From Nitrospira defluvii (GTDB lineage Bacteria; Nitrospirota; Nitrospiria; Nitrospirales; Nitrospiraceae), in assembly GCA_000196815.1 (NCBI GenBank), contig FP929003.1:868001-932000 (forward strand): a DNA stretch of 64,000 bases. Direction: 5' to 3'. Positions 52,065-61,627 of this stretch are shown here, piece by piece (the first letter of the stretch is position 1; each line of letters begins with the position of its first letter). Under the pieces are notes generated by a model that saw only the letters and a program-made list of their open reading frames with translations, was not told the origin of the DNA and did not search any database. Made by a program: the position numbers and the translations under genes.

Positions 52065-52877
52065 ATGAAAAAGTCTCTTCTACTGTTGTTGCTGCTGTGG
52101 GCCGCGATGTTCCCTTTGGCACAGGCGGGGGATTACCAGTTGATCATCGGCGAGCAGGTGGACGTGTGTGAAGCCTGTAAACGCAATCTGGAGGGGATGA
52201 CGGTGCATCCGGCTTGTGAGCGGGATTATAGCGATCAACTTGGACTGGAAGCTCCTGAGTGGAAGCCGTTCGATGTGGGCGGCCATATCGGTGCGATGGA
52301 ACGAGTGCTGCGGTATCTTGCGACCGGTGATGAGTTTACCGATGACAGATACAAGTCGGATGATGATCGAGACGCAGATCTGGTACGAAGAATCGGTATG
52401 AAGGAGGAGCCCTGGGCCTATTGGGCTCAGGTTGATATCAACAACGACGGGAAGGCTGAACCGGTGCTGAAGCTCCATTCGGCGCTCTGCAAACTAAGAA
52501 ATGGCGGATCTATCGGCCAAGCCTATTCTGCTCCCATTGTGGTGCTCAATGAGGATCTCAGTGGCATCGATCGTGCCCTGACCGATCTCGTGGTTCAGAA
52601 CCCTCGCAAGGAGGAAACGGTGGCCGGCACAACCAATTACCAGCTCTACGGAGTGTTCAGCTTCAAGGGGGAAATGTATTTCGACCGTTGGAATGACACC
52701 GACAGTGGAGATGAGAGCGAGCGCTTTACCCTGAGTATTTATGAGGCCAAGGGGAACACCACTCGAACGCTGTGCCAGATGAAAGAACTGCAGGTGAGAA
52801 GGTGGTCGCCCGGCAAGCCCTGCGCATTCCGCCACTGTCCCCCCGCGAAGCCGTTTCCCGTGCGTCTCACCCCCTGA
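52065..52877 (+). CDS. Secreted protein of unknown function
   Basis: A 270-residue protein with a signal peptide (LLLLLLLWAAMFPLAQA). The mature part has a Cys-x2-Cys (VCEACKRNL) near its start and a calcium-binding-like stretch (DINNDGKAEPVL), similar to EF-hand-like loops of FG-GAP proteins. The rest is strand-rich with Asp- and Glu-rich loops. The sequence YWAQVDINNDGKAEPVLKL recalls exported lysozyme-inhibitor-like or VCBS-repeat proteins, but no family is assigned. The ribosome binding site GAGGAG lies before the ATG. Confidence 0.72.
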   Translation: MKKSLLLLLLLWAAMFPLAQAGDYQLIIGEQVDVCEACKRNLEGMTVHPACERDYSDQLGLEAPEWKPFDVGGHIGAMERVLRYLATGDEFTDDRYKSDDDRDADLVRRIGMKEEPWAYWAQVDINNDGKAEPVLKLHSALCKLRNGGSIGQAYSAPIVVLNEDLSGIDRALTDLVVQNPRKEETVAGTTNYQLYGVFSFKGEMYFDRWNDTDSGDESERFTLSIYEAKGNTTRTLCQMKELQVRRWSPGKPCAFRHCPPAKPFPVRLTP

Positions 52878-52916
52878 TTCAGCCGACTGTCGCCATTCTT
52901 CCCGGACGAACCTCGC

Positions 52917-54038
52917 TCATCGAATCCCCAGCCGCCAGAGCGATGTGATCTCTGCCGCTCGAGCGGCGCGGAGCGGATCGGCCTGATCGGAGGCGCGGGG
53001 ATGATGCGGCCGGATATCGGTCTTGCCGAGGACGACGAGTCCGGCTTGATCGAACATGGCGAGCAACTCCGCCCTGGTTCTCAATTCCAGATGTTCGGCC
53101 AGGTCGGACAGCAGGAGCCAGCCCTCTCCTCCCGGTTCCAGGTGAGCCGCCAGCCCGTTGAGAAAGCCGGTCAACATGCGACATTCCGGATCGTAGATCG
53201 CCTGTTCGATCGGGGAGGTCGGCCGTGCCGGGACCCAAGGCGGATTGCAGAGCACGAGTGGCGCCTTGCCTTCAGGAAAAAGATCCGCCTGTACGACTTC
53301 CACGCGATCGATCAGTTCCAGCCGGGCAAGATTTTCACGGGCGCACGCCAGGGCGCGAGGGTCTTGGTCGGTGGCAACGATGTGTGAGACGCCACGGCGG
53401 GCCAACACAGCCGCCAACACGCCGGTGCCGGTGCCGATGTCGAAGGCGAGGACACTGGAAGGTAGCGGCGCGTCGGCGACCAGATCTACGTACTCGCTGC
53501 GAATCGGCGAAAACACGCCATAGTGGGGATGGATTCGATCGCCGAGGGCAGGGACGACAATTCCGTTCTTACGCCATTCATGCGCACCCACCAGTCCCAG
53601 AAGTTCTCGAAGCGACACCAGGGCCTGCCCTTCGCCGGGACCATAGGCCTCCGTGCAGGCGAGTCGAAGATCGGGAGCGCGGCGGAGCGGAATTTCGTAG
53701 TCTCCCTCAAGCGGCACCAGGAGCATGCCTAGTATGCGGGCGCGGCGAGACTGAGTCTGCCGATGAAAATGAAAGGACTCTGACGGCGACGTGCCGGGTT
53801 TGGGGGGATGGCGGTCCGCGCGCCTCGCCATGGCGTTGAGTAACTGCCGGGCATTCTGGAAATCGCCCCGCCAGAGCAACGCGGTTCCCTCGCAGGCCAG
53901 GCGGTGGGCCGCGTCGGCGGTCATGCTGTCGTCGGCAATGGTCACACGCGCGGGCGGCGGGGCTCCCCATTCCGAGCGCCAGCGCGCGGAGCAGGGCTGA
54001 CCTGCTTCGGTCCAGCTGACCAGTGGAATCGCACTCAC
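52917..54038 (-). CDS. Class I SAM-dependent methyltransferase (MTS/HemK-like)
   Basis: A 373-residue cytoplasmic protein starting with GTG. The C-terminal half is a Rossmann-fold methyltransferase with FDIGTGTGVLAAVLARRG for SAM binding, ATDQDPRALACARENL, and NPPW near residue 265, the motif of enzymes that modify side-chain amides or exocyclic amines (PrmB/HemK/RsmC group). The N-terminal 190 residues form a separate domain unlike the HemK helical one, as RlmG/RsmC-type proteins also have extra N-terminal domains. The substrate may be a ribosomal RNA or protein. It is not operon-linked with the regulator upstream in an obvious way. Confidence 0.75.
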   Translation of the reverse strand: MSAIPLVSWTEAGQPCSARWRSEWGAPPPARVTIADDSMTADAAHRLACEGTALLWRGDFQNARQLLNAMARRADRHPPKPGTSPSESFHFHRQTQSRRARILGMLLVPLEGDYEIPLRRAPDLRLACTEAYGPGEGQALVSLRELLGLVGAHEWRKNGIVVPALGDRIHPHYGVFSPIRSEYVDLVADAPLPSSVLAFDIGTGTGVLAAVLARRGVSHIVATDQDPRALACARENLARLELIDRVEVVQADLFPEGKAPLVLCNPPWVPARPTSPIEQAIYDPECRMLTGFLNGLAAHLEPGGEGWLLLSDLAEHLELRTRAELLAMFDQAGLVVLGKTDIRPHHPRASDQADPLRAARAAEITSLWRLGIR

Positions 54039-54145
54039 GACAGGACCTTGTCCGCGGTGCGTCGTACGTTTGAACGAATGTCCGGCACGGTGTGTCTCCT
54101 CAATAGAGGTCAGGTCTGGAATGAGCGTCGGTGAGTCGAGGTATT

Positions 54146-56851
54146 CTACCCGAAATGTTGTCGGACCAGGGTCTCGACGGATTTGAAATGCCGTTCGGGG
54201 AGATTTTTGAAGCGTCGCTTACAATCGAGCAGGGCTTCTTCCGCGGTGGTGAAGGGCGTGATCGTGTCCAGCAGATGGCCGTAGTAGTCCATCAGCTTGA
54301 GTTCGACGGTGCGTAGTAACGATGGATCGCCTGCCAGAGCGGAGGCTGCTTTGGTCTGATCTCTTCCCGACTCCACGAGTGCCTGAAAGCAGAGGCCCTT
54401 CAGCCGTTGTGTGACGGTGCTGCGATCCCACCCCAGAGACTTGGCTGTCGCCTGCATATCGAACCGGTGTTGGCGCAACCGGCCCAGCACCGCGACGTCG
54501 CCGGCCGGATCGGGGAGGAGCGGTATGGCCCCGGTCGCGGCGACGGTGGGCGAAGGCTGCCTTGAGAGGCGGAGGTCGGCTGTAGTGATGATCGGTCCGT
54601 CGGAGAGCGCGATCGCCTGTTCGAGACACTGGAGGAGCTCTCGCACGTTGCCTTTCCAGACCTGCTGTTGGAGCGTCGTCATCGCTTCTTCGGAGAGCCG
54701 GATGTTTGTGTGTGCCGGGTGCTTCGCTGCGTCCCGCACACAGGATTCTGCGAGGGGCGGAATGTCATCGGGCCGGTCCCGCAGCGGCGGCAGGTGCAGG
54801 ACGAGGCCCTTGAGCCGAAAATACAGGTCCTCACGGAACCAGCCTTCCGACACGCCGCGCTGAAGATCTTTGTTGGTCGCGGCCACGATACGGACATCGA
54901 CCGTGGTAGGAGTCGTCGCGCCGACGCGATAGAAGGTCCGGTCCTGCAGCACTCGCAACAGCTTGCTTTGATGGTCGAGGCGAAGGTCGCCGATTTCGTC
55001 CAGAAAGATGGTGCCGTGATGCGCGAGTTCGAAATAGCCTTTGCGATCCGTCAGCGCGCCGGTGAAGCTACCTCGCACGTGGCCGAAGAGTTCACTCTCG
55101 AAGAGTTCCGGGGAGATCGCCGCCATATTGACGGCGATGAACGGCTTGGGTGCCCGCGGGCTCAGACGGTGCACGGCGCGCGCAAACAACTCTTTGCCTG
55201 TTCCCGGTTCGCCGGTGATGAGGACTGTGACGGTGGTGCGGGCGCCTTTCTTAAGATCGCGAAACATGGTCAGCATGGCAGCGTTTCTGGTGATGATGCC
55301 CAACGGCCCGCATTCCCGGCGCAGGAGTTCCTGTTCCGCATTTCCCAGAGGCGCTGAAGCAATCGTTGCGGCGCGCATGCTCTGAAGCTGCCGTTCGAGC
55401 TCATCCATCCGCTGCCGCGTGGCTTCTTCCTGCGCCTGCGCGTCGGCGATTTTGAGCTGCAGCTCGGCGGCGAACTTGGTCGATTCGGCTTCCCTGGAGG
55501 CCGAATGAGACATGCCAGCGCGGGCCGATTCCAGGTCTTCTTCCAGGGATTCCACTACTGTCTCCCGGTAGATCAGTGCTTCACGAACCGCCACCAGATT
55601 CTGCTGAACCTGCAGCATATCCTGCTCCAGTAGTGCCAGGCGCCGGGTTGCGACGATCTGCCCCAGCAGACTGGTCGCCACCAGCACAGTAAGAGCGGCG
55701 GTGACAGGCATCACAAAGGGCAGAACCCAATGGGCCTTGGTGAGTGAGACCAGACCGATGGCCAGATAGAGCAGGAGGCTGCCGGTACCCAGGAGCAAGC
55801 CCCTCCAATCAGGCCACCGGAGGACCATCCAGGCGACAGAGAGACAAAGGGCAATGGTCAGCAACAGTCGTTGCATCGGAGAAAGCTCCCGTATCCAGTC
55901 CTGCGTGAGCAGTGTGTGGAGCAGGTGCGCCTGAGTGAGCATGTCCGAGGCATCGTCGCCGGAAGGGAGAGTGCGTTCCGGTTGCGTGCGTGGTTGGGTG
56001 AGCAAAAAGACGACGTTGCCGTTCGCCAGCGTGCTGAGCGCCTCGTTATCCTTCCGGTCGAGGAGGCGGGAAAGTTCCAGCACGGTGATGGTGTGGAACG
56101 CGGCGGGACGTTGCTGTCCGGCGAAGTTGAGCAAGAGTCGGCCTCGACGGTCGAGCGGCATCGTCAGGGAGCCCGTCGCACCGCCGGGCCACCGCGCGTT
56201 CTGCACTCGAACCTGTCCGGTGCGGCGTTCCACCTGATCGAAGGGCACCTGCCAGAATGTGGCGGCTAACGAGAAGCCCAGGGCAGGGAGTTCGTCCGTC
56301 CCGGTGCCGTGAAAGAGCCCGGCCCGGCGCGCAATGCGATCGGGGTCCAGGACCGGCTGTATGGCGCTTCGGCCCGGCGTGAAGCTGCGTGGGGGAACAG
56401 CGGAGGGAGCCGTCTCCTGTTCGCCCGGAGCCGTCGAAAATGCGGGATAGGAGACGGTTCCGGCGGAGGTTACTGCTTCGGTCAGTAAGGCGTCACTGAC
56501 GGCGCCGCCGAGGTTGGGAGGGCTCGGGAGGTCGAGCGGAATATCGACCCCGATCGCTGCCGCTCCCGCATCGTGCAATCCTGTGATGAGCCTGGCGGGA
56601 AGACTGCGATCCCACATGCCGGCACCGAACTGTTGTTCGCTGGCCTGGTCTCTTATGACCAGAAGCAGGTGCGAGTCGGGGGCCGGCTGCGAGCGGAGTC
56701 GCATCCAGGTGTCGTAGGGTGCCCATTCGAGCGCGTGGTAGGTCACCGGCGCCGGCGCCCATAGGATTTCGGTGAGGGCGACGGAGGCCAGCGCCATGAC
56801 GACGGCTTGCAGCCAGACATTCCTGACGAACAGGCGAGTGGCTATTTGCAT
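54146..56851 (-). CDS. CHASE2-containing sigma-54 transcription activator
   Basis: A 901-residue protein with a single N-terminal membrane helix, a CHASE2 sensor domain in the periplasm (to about residue 310, SHLLLVIRDQ, GAAAIGVDIPLDLPSP), three more membrane helices, a coiled coil (about 405-500) and an NtrC-type AAA+ domain. The latter has GEPGTGKE (Walker A), GSFTGA in place of GAFTGA, and GTIFLDEIGDL (Walker B). A C-terminal helix-turn-helix-like part ends the protein (ATAKSLGWDRSTVTQRLKGL). CHASE2 is usually found in kinases and cyclases; its direct fusion to a sigma-54 activator makes this a one-component membrane sensor. The sortase operon with its sigma-54-type promoter is an obvious candidate target. 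Confidence 0.88.
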   Translation of the reverse strand: MQIATRLFVRNVWLQAVVMALASVALTEILWAPAPVTYHALEWAPYDTWMRLRSQPAPDSHLLLVIRDQASEQQFGAGMWDRSLPARLITGLHDAGAAAIGVDIPLDLPSPPNLGGAVSDALLTEAVTSAGTVSYPAFSTAPGEQETAPSAVPPRSFTPGRSAIQPVLDPDRIARRAGLFHGTGTDELPALGFSLAATFWQVPFDQVERRTGQVRVQNARWPGGATGSLTMPLDRRGRLLLNFAGQQRPAAFHTITVLELSRLLDRKDNEALSTLANGNVVFLLTQPRTQPERTLPSGDDASDMLTQAHLLHTLLTQDWIRELSPMQRLLLTIALCLSVAWMVLRWPDWRGLLLGTGSLLLYLAIGLVSLTKAHWVLPFVMPVTAALTVLVATSLLGQIVATRRLALLEQDMLQVQQNLVAVREALIYRETVVESLEEDLESARAGMSHSASREAESTKFAAELQLKIADAQAQEEATRQRMDELERQLQSMRAATIASAPLGNAEQELLRRECGPLGIITRNAAMLTMFRDLKKGARTTVTVLITGEPGTGKELFARAVHRLSPRAPKPFIAVNMAAISPELFESELFGHVRGSFTGALTDRKGYFELAHHGTIFLDEIGDLRLDHQSKLLRVLQDRTFYRVGATTPTTVDVRIVAATNKDLQRGVSEGWFREDLYFRLKGLVLHLPPLRDRPDDIPPLAESCVRDAAKHPAHTNIRLSEEAMTTLQQQVWKGNVRELLQCLEQAIALSDGPIITTADLRLSRQPSPTVAATGAIPLLPDPAGDVAVLGRLRQHRFDMQATAKSLGWDRSTVTQRLKGLCFQALVESGRDQTKAASALAGDPSLLRTVELKLMDYYGHLLDTITPFTTAEEALLDCKRRFKNLPERHFKSVETLVRQHFG

Positions 56852-57029
56852 GGGTCGTGGCGACTAGCGGGATGTTAAACAGGTCCGTTGATGTCCACAT
56901 CCATCGCCTGCATGGCGCAATGGGTTCTGTCGAACGGACTGTGCGAACATCCTGCGAGCGGTGCTGCTCCTGCCCGTGAGACATACCGTCCGGCATGTCG
57001 AGGCCATTGAAATTGTGTCCAACAGCTTA

Positions 57030-58304
57030 CTACGGTTTCGGAGTCTCGGGGGTGATTTCGTCGAGAATACGTTTGACCTCTTCCCGCGGCATCCCCTTCA
57101 GATAACTTTTGGCCTTGGCGAGGTCCGGTGCCAGGCCGAGCCCTTTGGCGTAGATGCGAGCCAGGGCCGTGCGTGAAGGAATCGCGCCGTCGGCCGCGGT
57201 GGATTCCAGATAACTCAGAATCCATTGTCCATGGGGGGGAAGCTGGCCGTCGAGGCCCTGCTCGTAGAGCTGGACCAGTGCCGCGTGCGAGATGTCGTTG
57301 AGCGCATAGGCTTCCCGCAGCAGGACCGGCAGGGCCTCGCCGGTGCGCCCTTGCTTGAGCAAGGTCGTGCCGACGGTTTCTGTGGCCTGGTCCCCCCGGT
57401 CCAGATCGGGGAAATCCAGCCAGAGCTGATCGCAGTAATTCTTGAAGGCTTCCGCCGCCGCCTTGGATTGTTTTGTCTGCAGATTCCCTTTGACCGCTGC
57501 CAGCCGCCGGAGTTGGGTCAGCGCCTGAGCCGCTTCCGGCAGTCCCTGCTCAAAGGCCCGCGCCCACCAGGTGATGGCCATGATCTGGCTCTTTTCCACG
57601 CCCTGGCCTGAGCGGTAGGCGTTACCGAGAAAGTATTGAGCTTTGGCCAATCCTGCCAGCGCGGCGGATTCCAGTTCCTGCGCCGCGTCCTTGTCCCGTC
57701 CCGCCACTTTCAAGACCAGTCCGAGCCGGTAGTGAGCTTCGGCAAAGTCCGCTTTGAGTCGCAGGGCTTCCTGATAGGCCTTGATGGCAGATTGGACATT
57801 GCCGCGGGTGTAATGAATCGTCCCCATGCTGTAATGGGCCTGCACGAGGGTCGGATCCAGGCGGACGGCTTCCTGGAGTTCCGTCATGGCGTTGCGCCAG
57901 TCTTGCTTGGCCATGAGTGCGGTGCCCAAATCGAGATGAGCCTGCGCAACGGTCGGATGGAATCGCAGGGCGGTCCGGTATTCGTCGATGGCGCCATCGG
58001 TATCGCCCAACTGGAAAAGGGTTCGGCCCAGCGTGAGGCGTGGCTCCTGGGCATCGGGTTCGAGGTGTAAGGCTTGGCGAGCCTGGGTCAGGGTCTCCAA
58101 CAGGCTGAGGGGCACGGGCGCTGGAATCGGCGTCGGCAATGCCGGCTGAGCAATGGATTCAGGAGGGAGCGGCTCTTCTCGAATCGGTTCCGGGGCCGGG
58201 ATCGCCGAGGGGTCTTCTTGCGCGCCGGCCCAGGCCGGGTGGATGAGCAACGCCACGGCCAGGATCACAGGCCACCCTCCCTTGGTGGCGTGGTGCAGAA
58301 ACAT
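57030..58304 (-). CDS. Exported TPR/Sel1-repeat protein
   Basis: A 424-residue protein from ATG 58304, which gives a signal peptide (GGWPVILAVALLIHPAWAGA); the frame is open far upstream but lacks a convincing start. A Pro-rich stretch follows, then TPR repeats from about 75 to 215 (ARQALHLEPDAQEPRLTLGRTLFQ, YRTALRFHPTVAQAHLDLGT, YQEALRLKADFAEAHYRLGL) and Sel1-type repeats (AKAQYFLGNAYRSGQGVEKS, and ARIYAKGLGLAPDLAKAK near the end). Such superhelical proteins serve as docking scaffolds in the periplasm. It is the last gene of the 60168-57030 minus-strand operon. Confidence 0.82.
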   Translation of the reverse strand: MFLHHATKGGWPVILAVALLIHPAWAGAQEDPSAIPAPEPIREEPLPPESIAQPALPTPIPAPVPLSLLETLTQARQALHLEPDAQEPRLTLGRTLFQLGDTDGAIDEYRTALRFHPTVAQAHLDLGTALMAKQDWRNAMTELQEAVRLDPTLVQAHYSMGTIHYTRGNVQSAIKAYQEALRLKADFAEAHYRLGLVLKVAGRDKDAAQELESAALAGLAKAQYFLGNAYRSGQGVEKSQIMAITWWARAFEQGLPEAAQALTQLRRLAAVKGNLQTKQSKAAAEAFKNYCDQLWLDFPDLDRGDQATETVGTTLLKQGRTGEALPVLLREAYALNDISHAALVQLYEQGLDGQLPPHGQWILSYLESTAADGAIPSRTALARIYAKGLGLAPDLAKAKSYLKGMPREEVKRILDEITPETPKP

Positions 58305-58417
58305 AGGTGCTGGCAATCCTCCACATGAAAAAAGACGTTCCTTTATACACATAGACGAAGCGGAAATTCCACGGAATCTCGTATGAAACATCTGCCGGGA
58401 TAAGGTGCGGGGAGTAT

Positions 58418-59080
58418 TCAATGGTTGAGGAATGCGAGCGCGAGGACCATGGCGGCCAGCAGACCCAGGAGGCCCAGTATCAGGTAGCGCCACCAGGACA
58501 ATTGATCCTGAACCGGCATGAACCCCAGGCTGACGCCTTCCGCCAGCAACCAGTTTCTGAATTCCTGCGGGGCGACGAGGTTGAGTCCCCGTTCCGTGCA
58601 GGAGGTCATGAATCGATCCACAACCACGCCCTGCAGCGCCGTGCGAATCAGCCTTTCCAGCCAACGCGGGAGTCTCAGGCGGTCGGCGGTCTGAGTCACG
58701 CATCGGTCGACCATGGCCTCGTATTCCTGTCGAGCCATGGCAAGACTGCGTCCTGCCGAAGTTGACCCCGACTGCATGGCAGGCAAGGCATGGAGCCATT
58801 CCCGGAGCGTGAGTTCCAGCCGCTCCACCGTCTGTTGGGCTGCGCTCAACACCCCCGCAAGGGCGCCGCCGACCAGCGCACCGACAACGTACAGGGCCGT
58901 CAGCGACCAGCTGCCCACTGCGGCCCATGTGCCATGGGAGGATACCGTGCTGCTGTAATAGGCGGCAGCCCCTCCGACGACGGCGATCGAGACAAGCACG
59001 TGCAGGGGCAGAGACCAGAGCAGAGCCCGGAGGAATGTGCGGGGCCTCCTCGCGCTTGGTAGGGAAGGCTGATTCGCCAT
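58418..59080 (-). CDS. Membrane protein of unknown function
   Basis: A 220-residue protein with a basic N-terminus, two membrane helices at about residues 20-40 and 55-80, a helical soluble part (about 85-185, with the segment QEYEAMVDRCVTQTADRLRLPRWLERLIRTAL in outline) and a final helix (LILGLLGLLAAMVLALAFLN). The gene starts 18 bases after the HIT gene. Nothing identifies the family. Confidence 0.68.
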   Translation of the reverse strand: MANQPSLPSARRPRTFLRALLWSLPLHVLVSIAVVGGAAAYYSSTVSSHGTWAAVGSWSLTALYVVGALVGGALAGVLSAAQQTVERLELTLREWLHALPAMQSGSTSAGRSLAMARQEYEAMVDRCVTQTADRLRLPRWLERLIRTALQGVVVDRFMTSCTERGLNLVAPQEFRNWLLAEGVSLGFMPVQDQLSWWRYLILGLLGLLAAMVLALAFLNH

Positions 59081-59098
59081 CGTGGCCAGTCGACGATC

Positions 59099-59548
59099 TC
59101 AGAGGTTTACGGGGGACTGGTTTGGATGAAACGGCCAGATTTTCCTGAGGCGGTCGATTTCCGAAGCGAGTGCATCCGGTGCGAGTCGAACCGGTTCGTG
59201 CGCAATACGCCACACCGGTTCGAGCGGCGCGGGATCCTGAGGAAGGCGCGGAATCAGATGCCAATGAATATGCGGGAGCTGGTTACCGAGCAATTCATAA
59301 TTGATCTTTACGGCCTGCCACTTTTGCGCGAGCAGGGCCGCGACTCCGGACACTTCCTCCATGAGGCGACTGCGTTCGTCGCGAGAGAGGTGAAAGAGTT
59401 CCGTGGCGTGGCGTTTCAGGACGAGCACGGTCCAGCCGGGGAAGAACTGGTCGTCATGCAGGTAGGCCCGGGTGAGTTCGCAATCGGCGATCAAATGACT
59501 CCGGTCGGGCCAGGTGCCGACACAGGCCTTGCAGGCTGGGGTGCTCAT
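59099..59548 (-). CDS. HIT-family hydrolase
   Basis: A 149-residue protein with the HIT motif HIHWHLIPR (His93, His95, His97) and a CKAC pair near the N-terminus that in relatives binds zinc. The family splits nucleotide conjugates such as AppppA or AMP-lysine. Its ATG overlaps the stop of the upstream gene by four bases (ATGA). Confidence 0.9.
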   Translation of the reverse strand: MSTPACKACVGTWPDRSHLIADCELTRAYLHDDQFFPGWTVLVLKRHATELFHLSRDERSRLMEEVSGVAALLAQKWQAVKINYELLGNQLPHIHWHLIPRLPQDPAPLEPVWRIAHEPVRLAPDALASEIDRLRKIWPFHPNQSPVNL

Positions 59549-60168
59549 GGTTGACTCAGAGACTGGGCTTCTTGCGGCGTGATCAGGCCTTTTTTGATCA
59601 GTAGTTGAATCAGCTTGTCCGTGGTGGCCTTGTTCGGTGCGGCCGCGGTGGCAGCGGCCGCCGCCGGGCTCTTCTGTTTAGGTGCGTCACGTTTTTGCCC
59701 CATCACCCGGAAAGACGGGGTAAAGACCGCGACATAGTCCCGGTTCCGAATGCGGACGGTCACAGGGAGGCTCTCGCTGTTTGGGGTGAGGTCCGGCCCC
59801 GATCCTTGCGGGACGCGAAAAAACGGTCTTCCGTCCTCAGTGGTGCCGTCCTGGCCGATGATTTCCATTCTGTTCAGGAGGGATTCGCCGGTCAGGTTCT
59901 CACGATCCTGCCCACCGATATTGGTAATGCGATCCAGGACGATGATCAGGGAGTCGGCGATGAAGAGATCGGCGGAATTGTTGCGGACCGTCACATCGTA
60001 CCGGTATTCGCTCGAAAAATTATCCCGGCTGCGTAGGGTGACGAATGCGGCGGCTTTGCCGCTCAAATCGATCAGTTCGGCTGCGGCGGCGACCAGGGGC
60101 ATGAACGCGATGGCCAGTAGGAGGCAGGCGCTTCCCACAACAATGTGCATGGACCGCGTCTTCCCCAT
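59545..60168 (-). CDS. Exported beta-sandwich protein, function unknown
   Basis: A 207-residue protein starting at ATG 60168 behind GGGAGGGG. It has a signal peptide (SACLLLAIAFMPLVAAAAE), a strand-rich domain (YRYDVTVRNNSADLF, SLIIVLDRITNIGG, LPVTVRIRNRDYVAVFTP), then an Ala-rich linker and a short helical end KLIQLLIKKGLITPQEAQSL, a type seen at the ends of many outer-membrane and exported proteins. It overlaps the HIT gene by four bases and heads the operon. Confidence 0.72.
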   Translation of the reverse strand: MGKTRSMHIVVGSACLLLAIAFMPLVAAAAELIDLSGKAAAFVTLRSRDNFSSEYRYDVTVRNNSADLFIADSLIIVLDRITNIGGQDRENLTGESLLNRMEIIGQDGTTEDGRPFFRVPQGSGPDLTPNSESLPVTVRIRNRDYVAVFTPSFRVMGQKRDAPKQKSPAAAAATAAAPNKATTDKLIQLLIKKGLITPQEAQSLSQP

Positions 60169-60260
60169 GATCCCCTCCCGGTTGTCGGTCAGCATCGGCC
60201 TCAGAATAACAAAGCCCCGCAATGAGTGCGAGGAAATCCTCTGCCCGGGTCGTGGTTTGC

Positions 60261-60288
60261 TTGACACGTTCTTTTCACGGACGATATT
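60261..60288 (+). promoter_or_regulatory. Candidate sigma-70 promoter of the HD-domain gene
   Basis: A perfect TTGACA is followed by 16 bases and GATATT. It lies in the divergent region 60169-60326, with a leader of about 30 bases to the ATG at 60327. Confidence 0.5.
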
Positions 60289-60326
60289 CTGCCGTTCGGT
60301 CATCGACTGCGACTCATCACCCCTGC

Positions 60327-61214
60327 ATGGCACCTACACGTACGACGTCTCCTCCGCTGCTGGTTCCGCGGATACTCGTTTCTCAACTGCTGCATCTCTA
60401 TGACTATCCCGACCCGCGCCGACCCGGGCGGCTGATCAAGGGCTACGACTGTCCGCATGCTCTCCGGACGGCCCGGATGTGCGCCGCCGTGGCTCAGCGC
60501 ATGGGACACCCGCCGGCGCGAGTCAAACAGTACCAGATCGCCTGCATGCTGCATGATCTAGGCCGAGCCGGACTGGATCGACGGCTCTTCGGCCGGATCT
60601 GGTCATGGGCTCGCGCGCAGGGAATTCCCACCAGGCCGCGTGAATGGCGTGCGCTCCACCCGGAGACCCGCTATGGACGGGAAACCGAGGCCTTTGTTTC
60701 GCGATATCGAAGCGCAATGGAAGCGGCCGGCATCGAACTGAATCCCTGGGCCTGCGAGCAGGTGGAAATGCGATTGGGGTATGCCCGCAGATTGGCCGCC
60801 CGCTTACGCACCGTCAAACCGCGTCTTCGTGAACTTGCGGTCACCTGGTCGCCGTGGATGAGCCGGATCATGCTGTATTACTACTATCCCGAGAAGCTGA
60901 AAGGGGCGCAGCCCTGGGTCCGGGAGCTGGCGGAAATCCTGGTGGCCTGCGAACAGTTCGAGGCCTATAGCAATCAGCGTCGCGGGCGCGATTATTATGT
61001 GCGGAAGCGTGAAGATGTGTCGGAAGCGTTTGCCTATTTGGATGCCCTGCAAGGTGAAGGGATCATCAGTCGTCCCGTGGTCCAGGCCTTGCGGGCGCTT
61101 GCGGCGGAAGGGGTCTTCGATCGCGTATTGGAAGAGGCCAGGGGGCGGTCGTTGTCGAAACGCGAGCGTACGTTCCTGCGCCGGGCGGGTCAGGAGGCAG
61201 TACATGCCGGTTAG
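60327..61214 (+). CDS. HD-domain phosphohydrolase-like protein
   Basis: A 295-residue protein from ATG 60327; longer in-frame starts exist but have no ribosome binding site and the promoter lies between. The HD motif is visible: His in CPHALRTARMC and the His-Asp pair in CMLHDLGRAGLD. The helical remainder, YRSAMEAAGIELNPWACEQVEMRL and YSNQRRGRDYYVRKREDVSEAF, resembles HD-GYP-type proteins but lacks a clear GYP sequence. It may cleave a cyclic or other phosphate ester; the substrate is unknown. It overlaps the YjbQ gene by eleven bases. Confidence 0.75.
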   Translation: MAPTRTTSPPLLVPRILVSQLLHLYDYPDPRRPGRLIKGYDCPHALRTARMCAAVAQRMGHPPARVKQYQIACMLHDLGRAGLDRRLFGRIWSWARAQGIPTRPREWRALHPETRYGRETEAFVSRYRSAMEAAGIELNPWACEQVEMRLGYARRLAARLRTVKPRLRELAVTWSPWMSRIMLYYYYPEKLKGAQPWVRELAEILVACEQFEAYSNQRRGRDYYVRKREDVSEAFAYLDALQGEGIISRPVVQALRALAAEGVFDRVLEEARGRSLSKRERTFLRRAGQEAVHAG

Positions 61215-61626
61215 AAGTGTGTCGATGCAGGTGAAGATGCAGGGCGATTGCCGGGTGGAGAATATTACCGGGCAGGTCCAGGCGGCGTTGAAACAGACGC
61301 AATTGTGTGCCGGCATTCTCACGATTTTTATCAAGCACACGACCGCTTCCGTGTTGATCATCGAGGATGAGCCGGGTATCCGCGCCGACACGAAAGCCCT
61401 GTGGGAACGGTTGATTCCGGCCGATCCGGACTGGCAGCACAATGTGCGCAACGCGGGAGAGGACAACGGCCACAGCCACCAGCGCGGTCAATTGCAGGGG
61501 CAATCGCTCACCATTCCCTTCAACGACGGGGCGATGACGCTGGGCACCTGGCAGCAGATCGTCGTGCTGGATTTCGATACCCGCGCACGAACCAGGGACC
61601 TGGTGCTGCAGGTCATCGGTGAATAG
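61204..61626 (+). CDS. yjbQ: YjbQ/UPF0047 family protein
   Basis: A 140-residue protein of the YjbQ family, with KHTTASVLIIEDE, NGHSHQRGQLQGQSLTIPF and LGTWQQIVVLDFD, the conserved His, Glu and Gly positions of the trimeric fold. Some family members can make thiamine phosphate as a side activity, hence the name secondary thiamine-phosphate synthase; the true role is not settled. It overlaps both the HD gene and the start area of the HtrA gene, so the three form an operon. Confidence 0.9.
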   Translation: MPVRSVSMQVKMQGDCRVENITGQVQAALKQTQLCAGILTIFIKHTTASVLIIEDEPGIRADTKALWERLIPADPDWQHNVRNAGEDNGHSHQRGQLQGQSLTIPFNDGAMTLGTWQQIVVLDFDTRARTRDLVLQVIGE

Positions 61627-61627
61627 C

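Noticed and set aside
57030-59264. A 744-residue protein reading through 59264-57030
   Set aside because: The first 320 codons are antisense or out of frame to two well-supported genes (HIT and the 220-residue membrane protein); the signal peptide at 58304 marks the real start.
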